From NCBI GenBank assembly GCA_007128995.1, contig SKWJ01000426.1, positions 1 to 11,475 on the forward strand: 11,475 nt of DNA, in the 5' to 3' direction. Below the pieces are notes generated by a model. That model was not told where the DNA came from, did not search any database, and saw only the letters and a list, made by a program, of their open reading frames with translations. The DNA comes from Paracoccaceae bacterium. GTDB lineage: Bacteria > Pseudomonadota > Alphaproteobacteria > Rhodobacterales > Rhodobacteraceae. Every line of letters begins with the position of its first letter. Position 1 is the stretch's first letter. The translations under genes and the position numbers were made by a program. Below, one piece after another: positions 1 to 7,366 of this stretch.

Positions 1-423
1 ATGATCCATCCGGTGCCCAAGTCCGACACGCTCCAGTGCCTCTGCGGGGGGCATAGGGTTGCGGGCAATTTCGGTGACAAGGGCAATGTTCTCGCGCGCG
101 GTAAGGCTGGGGATAAGGTTATAGAACTGAAACACAAAACCCACATGATCACGGCGGAACATCGTCAATTGGCGATCACTCGCGTCGGTCAGTTCCTGAT
201 TGCGAAAGAACACGCGTCCCCCTGACGGCACATCAAGCCCGCCAAGAATGTTGACAAGTGTTGATTTCCCCGAGCCGGAGGCCCCCAGCAGTACCACCAT
301 CTCACCTTCAGAAAGGGAAAGATCCACGCCGCGCAATGCCCAAACCTCGACCACACCGGTTCGGTAGACCCGGGTGACGGCTTCAGTCCGGAATACCGGC
401 AGTCTGTCATCGCCTTGCGCCAT
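1..423 (-). CDS. ABC transporter ATP-binding protein, LolD/MacB-type (partial, C-terminus beyond left edge)
   Basis: This is the cytoplasmic ATPase subunit of an ABC exporter-type system; only the first 141 residues are present and the reading frame runs open off the left edge. Visible motifs are a Walker [10 protein letters not shown] at residues 47-55, followed by LVNILGGLD, and a Q-loop in [11 protein letters not shown] with Gln99, then LTARENI. The pairing of LGGLD with [16 protein letters not shown] is typical of the family that couples to FtsX/MacB-type permeases (lipoprotein release, macrolide or peptide efflux). The signature LSGGQ and Walker B lie outside the window. The start is ATG at 421-423 on the reverse strand; an in-frame TAG lies 9 bases upstream, so no earlier start is possible. 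No strong Shine-Dalgarno is visible. Its partner permease would lie to the left. A link to the catabolic genes is not apparent. Family confidence is high; substrate unknown. Confidence 0.9.
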   Translation of the reverse strand, partial: MAQGDDRLPVFRTEAVTRVYRTGVVEVWALRGVDLSLSEGEMVVLLGASGSGKSTLVNILGGLDVPSGGRVFFRNQELTDASDRQLTMFRRDHVGFVFQFYNLIPSLTARENIALVTEIARNPMPPAEALERVGLGHRMDH

Positions 424-702
424 GGTCGAAATCTATCAGAAGTCGGCGCTCGCGAAATGATTAAGATCAAAACCAGCAGCCGGAGCGAAATCTGCTCTCG
501 GATCGCACCCATGATTGTGTCGCCACGATGCCTGTCCAAGCTTCACGCTTGAAACGCCGAGAGCGGTCGCGTGACCTCTGATGTGGCGATTTTTTCTGCG
601 TCGGGTTGTGCAGGGGCTATTCAGGATGGCGACAGACGTCCAGCGCGGATACGGATATCGGTGTTGCCGCGCGCAGGTGTTCGGCGCCGGGCGGGGGGCC
701 GA
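424..702. other. intergenic stretch without recognised gene
   Basis: This lies between the ABC ATPase start and the stop of the TRAP large permease, both on the minus strand. I see no convincing small gene: the open frames here are continuations of antisense frames of dctM or short frames with no recognisable protein. A 5-bp stem with a 5-base loop (CAAGC/GCTTG, 537-551) and a T6 run at 590-595 are present. The T-run reads as A on the transcribed minus strand, so it is not a dctM terminator. The promoter of the ABC operon should lie here, but I cannot assign its hexamers. Confidence 0.5.
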
Positions 703-2016
703 TCAGCGGCGCATCTGTCCTACCATATCGGGAAGGAACAGGACCAGCGATGGAACTGCCACAATCAGCCCGATAACAACAAGATCAGCCAGTATGAAGG
801 GCAGCACGCCGCGGAAGACATCCGTCACCATGACATAACGACTTGCGACATTCTTGATCACAAACACATTCATTCCGACGGGTGGTGTGATCATGCCAAC
901 CTCCAGCAGCTTGACCACCAGAACCCCGAACCAGACCAGACTCAACCCCTCTGCATTGATCAAGGGCAGAAAGATAGGCAATGTCACGAGCATCGCCCCG
1001 AAGGGTTCCATGAACGTGCCGAGGACGAGATAAATGCAGATGATAATTAGAAGTACCATCAGCATGCTCAGTCCAGTGTCGCTCACGAAAGACGCAATCA
1101 GGTTCGAAACGCCTGAGATGCCGAGAAAGCGCGTGAACATTGTCGCGCCGATCCCGATGATCAGCAATGAACTTGTTGTAATGACCGTTTCGGTAAGCGA
1201 GCGCCGCATGACGTCGCGCGTCAGCCGGCCCATGAAACCCGCGATGAGAACGGTGCCAAAAGCGCCGACAGCGCCGGCCTGCGTTGCTGTGAACAGCCCT
1301 GAAAACAATCCTCCGAATACAAGGATAACCAGAAGCACGATCGGGGCGACCTGCCGCAGCGCGACCCAAAGTTCGGGGGCTTTCTGCGCACCGGTGCGCG
1401 GAATGATGTCAGGGCGCAACCAGGCAATGCACAGGATCACCAGGCAGTAGGACAGAGCGGTCAGCAGGCCGATGCTGACCCCTCCAAGGAAAACCTGAGT
1501 GATCGATGTTTCGGCGATGACACCATAGATGATCATCAGGATCGAGGGAGGGATCAGCGCACCAATCGTGCCACCTGCGGCAATGCACCCGGCCGCAACC
1601 GAAGGCTTGTAGCCCGCTTTCACCATTTCCGGAATGGCGATCCGTCCCATTGCCGCCGAATTGGCAAGAGATGATCCCGACACTGCCGCAAATCCGGAAC
1701 ACGCAAAGATGGATGAGATGGCCAGCCCGCCGGGCAGCCGCGCCAGCAGTGCCTTGGCCGCTTCGAACAACCCGCCGGTCAGGCCAGTGTGAAAGGCGAC
1801 GAAACCCATCAGCAAAAACATTGGCACAGCGCTCATGGTCCAGCGTGCGGCGAAAGAGTAGGGTGTATTCGCCAAGACGCCCATCGCCGGGTTCCAGCCG
1901 ATCATCACCCAGATGCCGCCGAAGGATACGATGATCAATGCAAGGGCAACAGGCAGGCGCAGTGCCAGTAGCCCCATCAGCACAGCAACGCCCCAAAGGC
2001 CGACTTCGACGCTCAT
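703..2016 (-). CDS. TRAP transporter large permease subunit (DctM family)
   Basis: The product is 437 residues, the usual size for DctM, the integral membrane subunit that carries out ion-coupled solute translocation in TRAP transporters. It is almost entirely hydrophobic. It starts with a segment containing GLLALRLPVALAL, then has VPMFLLMGFVAFHTGLTGGLFEAAKALLARLPGG, a family hallmark. It continues with SGSSLANSAAMGRIAIPEM, an AAGGTIGALIPPSI block, and near the C-terminus GTFMEPFGAMLVTLPIFLP and EVGMITPPVGMNVFV; these repeats form the two scaffold and transport halves. The ATG overlaps the dctQ stop in an ATGA junction, so translation is coupled. It is the last gene of the marR-dctP-dctQ-dctM operon, and no clear intrinsic terminator follows its stop. 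Family assignment is near certain; the transported compound is inferred only from neighbouring acyl-CoA genes. Confidence 0.96.
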   Translation of the reverse strand: MSVEVGLWGVAVLMGLLALRLPVALALIIVSFGGIWVMIGWNPAMGVLANTPYSFAARWTMSAVPMFLLMGFVAFHTGLTGGLFEAAKALLARLPGGLAISSIFACSGFAAVSGSSLANSAAMGRIAIPEMVKAGYKPSVAAGCIAAGGTIGALIPPSILMIIYGVIAETSITQVFLGGVSIGLLTALSYCLVILCIAWLRPDIIPRTGAQKAPELWVALRQVAPIVLLVILVFGGLFSGLFTATQAGAVGAFGTVLIAGFMGRLTRDVMRRSLTETVITTSSLLIIGIGATMFTRFLGISGVSNLIASFVSDTGLSMLMVLLIIICIYLVLGTFMEPFGAMLVTLPIFLPLINAEGLSLVWFGVLVVKLLEVGMITPPVGMNVFVIKNVASRYVMVTDVFRGVLPFILADLVVIGLIVAVPSLVLFLPDMVGQMRR

Positions 2017-2543
2017 TCGTCGTCCCCTTCCGTCAGGGCCTTCAATTCGTCACGGGCGGATTGCGACAGGAAAACCAGCGCCATGAGCGCACAGGCGAGC
2101 GTTGCCAGTGAAAACCCGACTGGGACGAGGAAATACGAATGCCAGACTGGCATCTGCAGGCTGACAAGTTCGACAAAAGAACCGGAACGCATCTGCCGCA
2201 GCGCGGCCAGCCATGTTGCATGGGTCAGCAGCCCATAAACGGCCACGCCTGCAAGCGCGACCAGAAAATCCGACGCTTGGCGCAGCCATCTGGGGAGCAC
2301 GAAGTCCAGCAACTCGACCGAAATCATCTGTTTGCGCATCGTCAGCCAGCCCAGCGGAAGAAAGGCCACCGCGACCATGTAGTACCGCGCCACGATCTCT
2401 GGCGCGGTGTTCATGGAGATGCGGAACAGGTTCAGCAACACGACATCAAGCGTGACGTGCAGCATCATGAGAACAACCGCAGCGCCGCCGATGAGTGATA
2501 ACAATTTACAAAGACCCGCAGATAACCGGACGATAAGGGACAT
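2013..2543 (-). CDS. TRAP transporter small permease subunit (DctQ family)
   Basis: The product is about 176 residues, the common size for DctQ, the four-helix membrane subunit that associates with DctM and the receptor. Hydrophobic segments can be seen near residues 8-35 (LCKLLSLIGGAAVVLMMLHV region), around VARYYMVAVAFLPLGWL, around ASDFLVALAGVAVYGLLTHA, and around YFLVPVGFSLATLACALMAL. The PLGWLTMRKQMISVEL stretch between helices 2 and 3 is family-typical. I chose ATG at 2541-2543, which has AGGTTGGA just upstream. A TTG at 2556-2558 would add five residues and has AGAGG upstream, so either start is possible. The gene lies directly after a hairpin terminator-like element following dctP, and its stop overlaps the dctM start by 4 nt. 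Confidence 0.93.
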   Translation of the reverse strand: MSLIVRLSAGLCKLLSLIGGAAVVLMMLHVTLDVVLLNLFRISMNTAPEIVARYYMVAVAFLPLGWLTMRKQMISVELLDFVLPRWLRQASDFLVALAGVAVYGLLTHATWLAALRQMRSGSFVELVSLQMPVWHSYFLVPVGFSLATLACALMALVFLSQSARDELKALTEGDDE

Positions 2544-2556
2544 GGATCCAACCTGC

Positions 2557-2585
2557 AAAAACCTCTGGCCCGTTCGGCCAGAGGT
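2557..2585 (-). terminator. intrinsic terminator/attenuator between dctP and dctQ
   Basis: Reading the minus strand just after the dctP stop, ACCTCTGGCC is followed by a 5-base loop GAACG, then the perfect complement GGCCAGAGGT, then TTTT. That is a 10-bp GC-rich stem with a T-run on the correct side for minus-strand transcription, within 20 bp of the dctP stop and about 15 bp before dctQ. A partial terminator here would allow more receptor than permease transcript, a known arrangement in binding-protein-dependent transporters. It could also act as an mRNA 3'-end stabiliser for dctP. Confidence 0.8.
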
Positions 2586-2602
2586 GCGTTTTCAGCAAGG
2601 CC

Positions 2603-3691
2603 TTACTGACCGTATGTTGCCAGATCGACATTCGCCCAGATCTCCTGCATCGCGCGTTCAGACAGCGCGGCAGAATCGTCGCCAAGATCGGCGACAATTG
2701 CGGTCCATTTCTCTACCAGAGCCGCGAAATCCCCTGCCAGCGGATCTGCTGCGATGCGGGATTCCGCATCTTCTGCAGCAAAGCTGTTAGACGCTTCCAG
2801 CAGGGCTTCGTCCGGGGTAATGACTTCTATACCAGCTTCGGCAACAGCATTCCGGGCCGCTTCGGGAAGCTGGAACCCCCAACGGTCAGTCAAAGTGGGG
2901 TTGGCGCGGTTGGCTGCGCGGACCACAGTTGCACGCTCGTCTTCACTCAGCGCCGACCAAGCGGTTTGGTTGAAGGTGAAATTTGACGTTACATGGTAGG
3001 TTCCCAAGGGAACTTCGGTGACATACCGTGCGACATCTACCAGACGGAAGGAGAGCATATCGACGATAGACGCCATGGAGCCGTCAATCGTGCCCTGGTT
3101 CATGCCTTCGAACTGTTCACCAACGGCGATACTGACAGGCGTGGCGCCGAAATTCTCGGCCCAGCGGGAAAACGGAGCCCCGCCAGAGCGCAAGCGCAAC
3201 CCTTGCAGATCTGCAGCCGTGCGCACCGGGCTGGTCGTGATCAGGACGTAAACATCCGATGCCCCTGCGCCAAGAAACACCATGCCCTTGTTTCCGAACT
3301 CCTCCTGACATGGGGCGCAATTGACAACAAATTCTGTCATTGCAAGCGCCATAGCGTGCGATTCACGCCCGATCAGCGCCATGTCACCAGCGACATTTGT
3401 GCGCTGAAAATCTGCCGGAAAAAATAGTGGCAGCAGATTGCCGACATTGATCAGTTCCGACTGAAGCGCGTCCGGTACCTGCGTCAGGGAAACCACCTCT
3501 GGCCCGATGAGGGTCAAGCTCATGCTGTCGCCGCTTTCTTCTGCCAGATATTCGGCAAAGCGCTCATACATGTAGGTGGATGGATGCGCTGGTGACGCCC
3601 CGCCTGCACCGCGCAGGTTTTGCGCCGTCGCCACACTTGCCGTGCACAAGGCGACGGCGGCACCAATCATTAAGGTCTTTGACAGTGTCAT
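2603..3691 (-). CDS. TRAP transporter periplasmic solute-binding protein (DctP family)
   Basis: This is a 362-residue periplasmic receptor that captures a carboxylate and delivers it to DctQM. Residues 1-23 form a Sec signal peptide: Lys5, the hydrophobic core LMIGAAVALCTASV, then ATA before Gln24. The block DLQGLRLRSGG puts Arg168 at the place of the conserved arginine that binds the ligand carboxylate in TRAP receptors. The later GEQFEGMNQGTIDGSMAS segment corresponds to the usual 'ALQ-G-vDG' binding motif, with an unusual E-F-E-GMN-GTIDG form. NCAPCQEE (Cys125, Cys128) gives two close cysteines that may form a periplasmic disulfide. The ATG has GGGAGG 9 bases upstream. It follows marR1 by 55 bp. 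It clearly differs in sequence from the second receptor at the right edge, so they probably bind different ligands. Family secure, ligand unknown. Confidence 0.93.
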   Translation of the reverse strand: MTLSKTLMIGAAVALCTASVATAQNLRGAGGASPAHPSTYMYERFAEYLAEESGDSMSLTLIGPEVVSLTQVPDALQSELINVGNLLPLFFPADFQRTNVAGDMALIGRESHAMALAMTEFVVNCAPCQEEFGNKGMVFLGAGASDVYVLITTSPVRTAADLQGLRLRSGGAPFSRWAENFGATPVSIAVGEQFEGMNQGTIDGSMASIVDMLSFRLVDVARYVTEVPLGTYHVTSNFTFNQTAWSALSEDERATVVRAANRANPTLTDRWGFQLPEAARNAVAEAGIEVITPDEALLEASNSFAAEDAESRIAADPLAGDFAALVEKWTAIVADLGDDSAALSERAMQEIWANVDLATYGQ

Positions 3692-3746
3692 GGTCTTTTC
3701 CTCCCAGTATGTGACCGTGATTTGCCTTCCTGTTCACGACCCTCCG

Positions 3747-4268
3747 TCAGGGAGATCGTGTGTCGGGCTTGTCGAGCCCGCAGTATCTGCGAAGCAGCTC
3801 GTTCAACTGGTGCTGCTCTGCCTCACTCAGGTTTCCGCGTTCGTGTTTCGCCTTGCCCCCGAACTGCCCGCGTGCCTGCTCAAGGGCTGCGAGACCTGCA
3901 GGACATATCGACAGGCGCACGGTTCGCCGATCCCCGTCAGGGATCTGGCGCGCGACAAGGGCGCGGTCTTCAAAGCCCCTTATGATCCGGGTCATTGCCG
4001 CTGGCTTGATATAGAGCGCCCGTGCAAGATGCCCCTGCCGGATACCGGGGCTTTGCGCGATCATGCGCAAGATCGTATACTCGGCGGCTGTCAGCATCAC
4101 CGACTGGGTGTTTTCCTCAAGCTTCTCTGAAACTTGCAGCCAGGCCATGCGCAAAAGAAAGCCTGTGTTCTGGCGCAACTCCCCAAAGACCAGATCCGCA
4201 TCCGGGGCCGCTGCAGCGGCTGAGGCACTGTGTTGGTGCAGGGTGGTATCGCCGGCGTCAGTGGGCAT
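3747..4268 (-). CDS. MarR-family transcriptional regulator 1 (next to TRAP operon)
   Basis: This is a 173-residue winged-helix dimeric regulator. After a low-complexity, Ala-rich N-terminus (SASAAAAAPDAD), the core starts at FGELRQNTGFLLRMAWLQVSEKLEE. The helix-turn-helix is AAEYTILRMIAQSPGIRQGHLARAL-IKPAAMTRIIRGFED, and the wing carries the hallmark DGDRRTVRLSICPAGLAALE. C-terminal helices follow. The ATG has AAGGGGA upstream. It is the first gene of the operon with dctPQM and is preceded by a 68-bp AT-rich region with a perfect TATAAT. It probably represses its own operon and is relieved by the imported compound or its CoA ester; that is inference from position. It is clearly different from MarR regulator 2 (6899-7366), so the two should recognise different operators or effectors. 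Confidence 0.92.
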   Translation of the reverse strand: MPTDAGDTTLHQHSASAAAAAPDADLVFGELRQNTGFLLRMAWLQVSEKLEENTQSVMLTAAEYTILRMIAQSPGIRQGHLARALYIKPAAMTRIIRGFEDRALVARQIPDGDRRTVRLSICPAGLAALEQARGQFGGKAKHERGNLSEAEQHQLNELLRRYCGLDKPDTRSP

Positions 4269-4336
4269 GCAACAGTCCCCTTGTTCATAACGTATATTGT
4301 TAAATTATAAACTGTTTCAGATCAAACAATTTATTA
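4269..4336 (-). promoter_or_regulatory. AT-rich promoter region of marR1-dctPQM
   Basis: A 68-bp stretch much richer in A+T than its surroundings lies between the ligase stop and the marR1 start. On the minus strand it contains TATAAT (plus-strand 4304-4309), a perfect -10 hexamer that would give a leader of about 30 nt before the marR1 ATG. No good -35 is spaced 16-18 bp away (AATTGT at 16 bp is the best), which is common for regulated promoters. ATTGTT (4296-4301) and AACAAT (4325-4330) form an inverted pair around the -10, a possible site for MarR regulator 1. Confidence 0.5.
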
Positions 4337-4348
4337 TCAAATGATCTG
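4318..4348. repeat. inverted repeat across the ligase stop codon
   Basis: CAGATCA (4318-4324) and TGATCTG (4342-4348) are perfect 7-bp inverted arms separated by 17 AT-rich bases. The right arm lies inside the last codons of the ligase and the left arm in the marR1 promoter region. As RNA it could be a weak stem-loop ending the ligase transcript, though no T-run follows on the minus strand. As DNA it could be a binding site upstream of the -10. The role is undecided. Confidence 0.4.
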
Positions 4349-6127
4349 CTCATTTTCCAGCTTGGCCAGCAAAACCTGTTCAGGCTTTGCTCCAGAGAAA
4401 AGCTGCGAGATCAATTCGGCGTTGTTGGCGCGCAATGCACGTTGATTAAGGCTTCCCTTTTCGGTCACTTCTCCCCGGTCAAAACTGGGGGCGGTGTCAA
4501 GGATGAGGGCGCGCTTCACGCGGCTTGCCGATCCTGTGGCGGCGGCGGCTGCGCGTGCAAGCGCCGCTTCAAGCATTTCGCGGCGGCGCGCAGGATCGAG
4601 GGTTTTCGTGCGTTCGGATAACAGCAGCATCGCACCCAGTTCGGACTGGTTCTCTCCAACAATCACTGCGTCCCTGATCAGGCCGCCCATTGCGTCGACC
4701 AGCGCCGCGCGAACGGACCCGACAGCCACCCAGGTTCCTGTTGCGAGCTTGAAATTCTCCGCAACGCGCCCGTCGAAGAAAAAGCCCTTGGTCAGATCGT
4801 CCGGATCGGCTGGGCGCAGGGCATCGCCCAGACAGTAGAACCCCTCCTCGTCAAAGACTTCAGCCGTCTTTTCCGTGTCGCCAAGATACCCGGGCATGAT
4901 TGTCGGACCCCTGAGGCGGGCTTCCATTTTATCGCCCGTTGGAACCAGCTTCAGGGTCAGACCACGTGCCGGAACACCGATGTTGCCGGCGCGTTTCTGG
5001 ATGTCGGTGCAGGCAAGCGCGAAGGGCGCTGTTTCGGTCGCGCCAAGCCCGGTGGCAAGAAGGACTTCGCGTCCGGTAATATTGCGTCCCAACTCGGACA
5101 ATCGGTCCCACGTATGCTGGGCCATGCCCGCGCCCGCGTAAAACAGCATGCCGAGGCGCGAGAAGAAGGTCGTCGCCAGCGCGTGATCCTGCTCGAGGGC
5201 TTCGACGAGCATGTCGAAGCCGAGTGGGACGTTGAAATACCATGTACAAGAGATCTCGCGCAGGTTTCGAAGCGTTTCCTCGAATTTGCCGGGAACAGGG
5301 CGCCCATCGTCGATGTAGTAGCTTCCACCATGGCCCAGCACCAACATGAAGACCTTGTTGCCGGCGGCTGTATGGTTCCAGGGGGCCCAGTCCAGAACAA
5401 CGGGCGGTTCGTCACGCAGGAACCGGTAGCAGTCGCTTATCATCGCACTCATTGCGCACATCATGCGGTTGGTGTTGATGACGGCCTTCGGACTGCCTGT
5501 GGAACCCGAAGTGAAAAGATACTTGACCACACCATCCGGAGAGAGCGCGGCGCGTGCCGGCGCTGCGCTCTGCGGATCTGATTTCAAAAGCGCGGCAAAG
5601 TCATTCGCCCCGTCGCCGAGGGTGATCACGGTCTGTTCGGGTGCGGCAATCGCGGTCAGCGCCGGAGCGAAACTCTCTGAGTCATCGGCAAAAATTGCAC
5701 CAGGGCGCAGTAATGCCGCAATGTCGCGCAGCTTTCCATGATCTTTCGAAACAAGGGAATAGGCTGGCGAGACTGCCGCAAACGGAATGCCGACATAGAT
5801 GCACCCCATCGCCAGCAAAGCGTGCTCGAGGCTGTTCTGCGACAGGATCAGCAGGGGTCGGTTCGGCCCCAAGCCACGCGCAAGAAGTGCTGAGCCCAAA
5901 CGCTGCGCTGTTTCGCGCGCCTCTGCATAGCTGATCTCGCGCCATGCGCGATCTGTCTGGCGACGGGCGATCCAGATTGCTTCGGGGGTCTTTTCTGCCC
6001 AATGGTCCAGGTAATCCGCCACTGTCGGCAAATGCGCTGGCAACGGATCGACCTGACGCATCAGGATGCTGCCATCATTGCGGTGGGTGATGTCAAAGCG
6101 CGGCTGCCAGAAGCGGGACTCTGTCAT
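4337..6127 (-). CDS. Acid:CoA ligase, feruloyl-CoA synthase-like (ANL superfamily)
   Basis: This 596-residue enzyme should activate a carboxylic acid with ATP and CoA to its acyl-CoA in the cytoplasm. The adenylate-forming motifs are in order: TSGSTGSPK at 206-214 (P-loop), WAPWNHTAAGN at 247-257, GLGATETAPF at 360-369, LGDALRP at 433-439, DGRVAENFKLATGTWV at 452-467, and the C-terminal catalytic lysine Lys557 in TEKGSLNQR. The FKLATGTWV and KGSLNQRA forms, together with the N-terminal WQPRFDITHRNDGSILMR, are those of feruloyl-CoA synthase-like ligases rather than fatty acyl ligases. The start is ATG at 6125-6127, preceded by AAGGTG; upstream in-frame codons overlap the SDR end and lack such a site. 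It sits 10 bp after the SDR gene and ends the marR2-SDR-ligase operon. Class is secure; the exact acid (hydroxycinnamate, aryl-propanoate or other) is inference. Confidence 0.92.
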   Translation of the reverse strand: MTESRFWQPRFDITHRNDGSILMRQVDPLPAHLPTVADYLDHWAEKTPEAIWIARRQTDRAWREISYAEARETAQRLGSALLARGLGPNRPLLILSQNSLEHALLAMGCIYVGIPFAAVSPAYSLVSKDHGKLRDIAALLRPGAIFADDSESFAPALTAIAAPEQTVITLGDGANDFAALLKSDPQSAAPARAALSPDGVVKYLFTSGSTGSPKAVINTNRMMCAMSAMISDCYRFLRDEPPVVLDWAPWNHTAAGNKVFMLVLGHGGSYYIDDGRPVPGKFEETLRNLREISCTWYFNVPLGFDMLVEALEQDHALATTFFSRLGMLFYAGAGMAQHTWDRLSELGRNITGREVLLATGLGATETAPFALACTDIQKRAGNIGVPARGLTLKLVPTGDKMEARLRGPTIMPGYLGDTEKTAEVFDEEGFYCLGDALRPADPDDLTKGFFFDGRVAENFKLATGTWVAVGSVRAALVDAMGGLIRDAVIVGENQSELGAMLLLSERTKTLDPARRREMLEAALARAAAAATGSASRVKRALILDTAPSFDRGEVTEKGSLNQRALRANNAELISQLFSGAKPEQVLLAKLENEQII

Positions 6128-6137
6128 GTTCACCTTT

Positions 6138-6902
6138 TCACCTCGGGGCCATGCGGATTGCACCATCAAGGCGGATCACTTCGCCGTTCAGCATGGGGTT
6201 TTCCATGATATGCAGCACAAGCGCCGCAAATTCCGACGCATTGCCAAGCCGCGAAGGGAACGGGACCTGTCGGCCAAGCGAGTCCTGAGCCTCGGGTGGC
6301 AGACTCTGAAGCAGGGGTGTGAGAAACAAGCCTGGTGCGATTGTACAAACGCGGATGCCCTTGTCAGCCAGATCGCGCGCCATTGGCAATGTCATCCCCA
6401 CGATCCCGCCTTTTGAGGCGGCATAGGCCACTTGGCCGATCTGGCCGTCATAAGCCGCAACCGAGGCTGTGTTGATGATTACGCCACGCGCCTGATCTGC
6501 GCCTTCGGGGCGCTGCGCCGACATGATGGCTGCCGCCTGAGAGGCGCAGTTGAATGTCCCTGCAAGGTTGACCGAAATGGTGCGCATGAACAGCGACGGA
6601 TCATGGGCTGCCCCGCGCGAGACTGTTTTTGCCGCTGGTCCGATCCCTGCGCAATTGATCATGACCCGTAGCGTGCCTTCAGCGGTCGCGCGCTCCAGCC
6701 CCTGCGCGACGCTTGCGGGATCTGCGACATCAACCTTGCAATAAGTGCTGCCCAGTTCCTCCGCGAGAGCGCGGCCCCGTTCTTCATCAAGATCAAAAAT
6801 TGCCACGCGCATCTTGGATGCAGCGAGCGCGCGCACTGTCGCCGCTCCCAAGCCCGATGCACCACCTGTGACGATGGCAAGCTGCCCAGCGAAAACAGTC
6901 AT
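6138..6902 (-). CDS. Short-chain dehydrogenase, type II 3-hydroxyacyl-CoA dehydrogenase-like
   Basis: This 254-residue classical SDR is expected to oxidise a 3-hydroxyacyl-CoA to the 3-ketoacyl-CoA with NAD. The cofactor motif TGGASGLG is at 12-19, and the acidic Asp37 after strand 2 (AIFDLDE) favours NAD over NADP. NCAG is at 83-86, Asn112 lies in VNLAGTF, and the catalytic triad is Ser147, Tyr160 and Lys164 (YAASK). The C-terminal half, IAPGLFLTPLL, QVPFPSRLGNASEFA and ENPMLNGEVIRLDGAIRM, is that of the HSD17B10-type enzymes used in beta-oxidation of branched or aromatic acyl-CoAs. The ATG overlaps the marR2 stop by four bases (ATGA), so the two are translationally coupled; the ligase follows after 10 bp. 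It fits as the third oxidation-cycle step. Family and fold are certain and the substrate class is likely. Confidence 0.93.
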   Translation of the reverse strand: MTVFAGQLAIVTGGASGLGAATVRALAASKMRVAIFDLDEERGRALAEELGSTYCKVDVADPASVAQGLERATAEGTLRVMINCAGIGPAAKTVSRGAAHDPSLFMRTISVNLAGTFNCASQAAAIMSAQRPEGADQARGVIINTASVAAYDGQIGQVAYAASKGGIVGMTLPMARDLADKGIRVCTIAPGLFLTPLLQSLPPEAQDSLGRQVPFPSRLGNASEFAALVLHIMENPMLNGEVIRLDGAIRMAPR

Positions 6903-7366
6903 CCGTCAAGTTCCTCATGTGCTGCGCGAAATTTGCGCAACAGGGTCAGTAATTGTGTTTGCTCGGCTGGGTTCAGTGGGGCCAAAAGGGTGCGCTCATG
7001 TGCGTGTACACGCGCCATCGTGGCGGCATGAAGTTCATTTCCCGCAGCTGTGGCAACAAGTGCCTGCGATCGTCTGTCGCCCGGAACAGCGGTGCGTTCT
7101 GCCAGCTCTCTGTTTTCAAGATCATCGATGATAGCGACCAGTCCCGAGCGCTCTATCCCGAGGCGCCGCGCGACTTCGCTTTGCGTCAGGCCGGGGGCTT
7201 CCACGACAAGGGTCAGCACCGAGAAGGCGCGCGGCGAGAGGACTGACTGTTCAACTTGCTTGCGAAAGTCATCGCGTACGATCATGTATGCGCGCTTCAG
7301 GTTGTAACCCAACAGTCCCTCAATGTCGGATTCTTCTGAAATCACCTCGAGTTTTGCTTTCGGCAT
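6899..7366 (-). CDS. MarR-family transcriptional regulator 2 (divergent to crotonase operon)
   Basis: This is a 155-residue winged-helix regulator. The N-terminal dimer helix contains LLGYNLKRAYMIVRDDFRKQVEQS. The HTH is SPRAFSVLTLVVEAPGLTQSEVARRLGIERSGLVAIIDDLENRELAERT, and the wing is PGDRRSQALVATAAGNEL; a C-terminal dimer helix follows. I chose ATG at 7364-7366, which has AGGTGGGA upstream; a GTG at 7394-7396 would add 10 residues but lacks a ribosome-binding site. It heads an operon with the SDR and ligase and faces the crotonase operon across the intergenic region, the usual place for an autoregulated local repressor. By analogy with CouR-type MarR regulators that respond to hydroxycinnamoyl-CoA, its effector may be the CoA ester made by the ligase; this is inference. 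Confidence 0.92.
   Translation of the reverse strand: MPKAKLEVISEESDIEGLLGYNLKRAYMIVRDDFRKQVEQSVLSPRAFSVLTLVVEAPGLTQSEVARRLGIERSGLVAIIDDLENRELAERTAVPGDRRSQALVATAAGNELHAATMARVHAHERTLLAPLNPAEQTQLLTLLRKFRAAHEELDG

Noticed and set aside
189..539. Minus-strand open frame of 116 codons over the ABC gene start
   Set aside because: It is a different frame from the ABC ATPase, whose Walker A and Q-loop lie in the correct frame from the ATG at 423.
537..595. Short hairpin (CAAGC/GCTTG) and T6 run as a terminator
   Set aside because: The stem is only 5 bp, the T-run is some 40 bp away, and it lies on the wrong strand for the minus-strand genes around it.
571..1050. Plus-strand open frame of 159 codons
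   Set aside because: It is mostly antisense to the well-supported TRAP large permease, and the translated protein (rich in His, Gln, Asp and Asn) resembles no family.
3716..3738. CGTGA-N13-TCACG inverted repeat between marR1 and dctP
   Set aside because: Five-bp arms are expected by chance, and the gap is likely internal to an operon.
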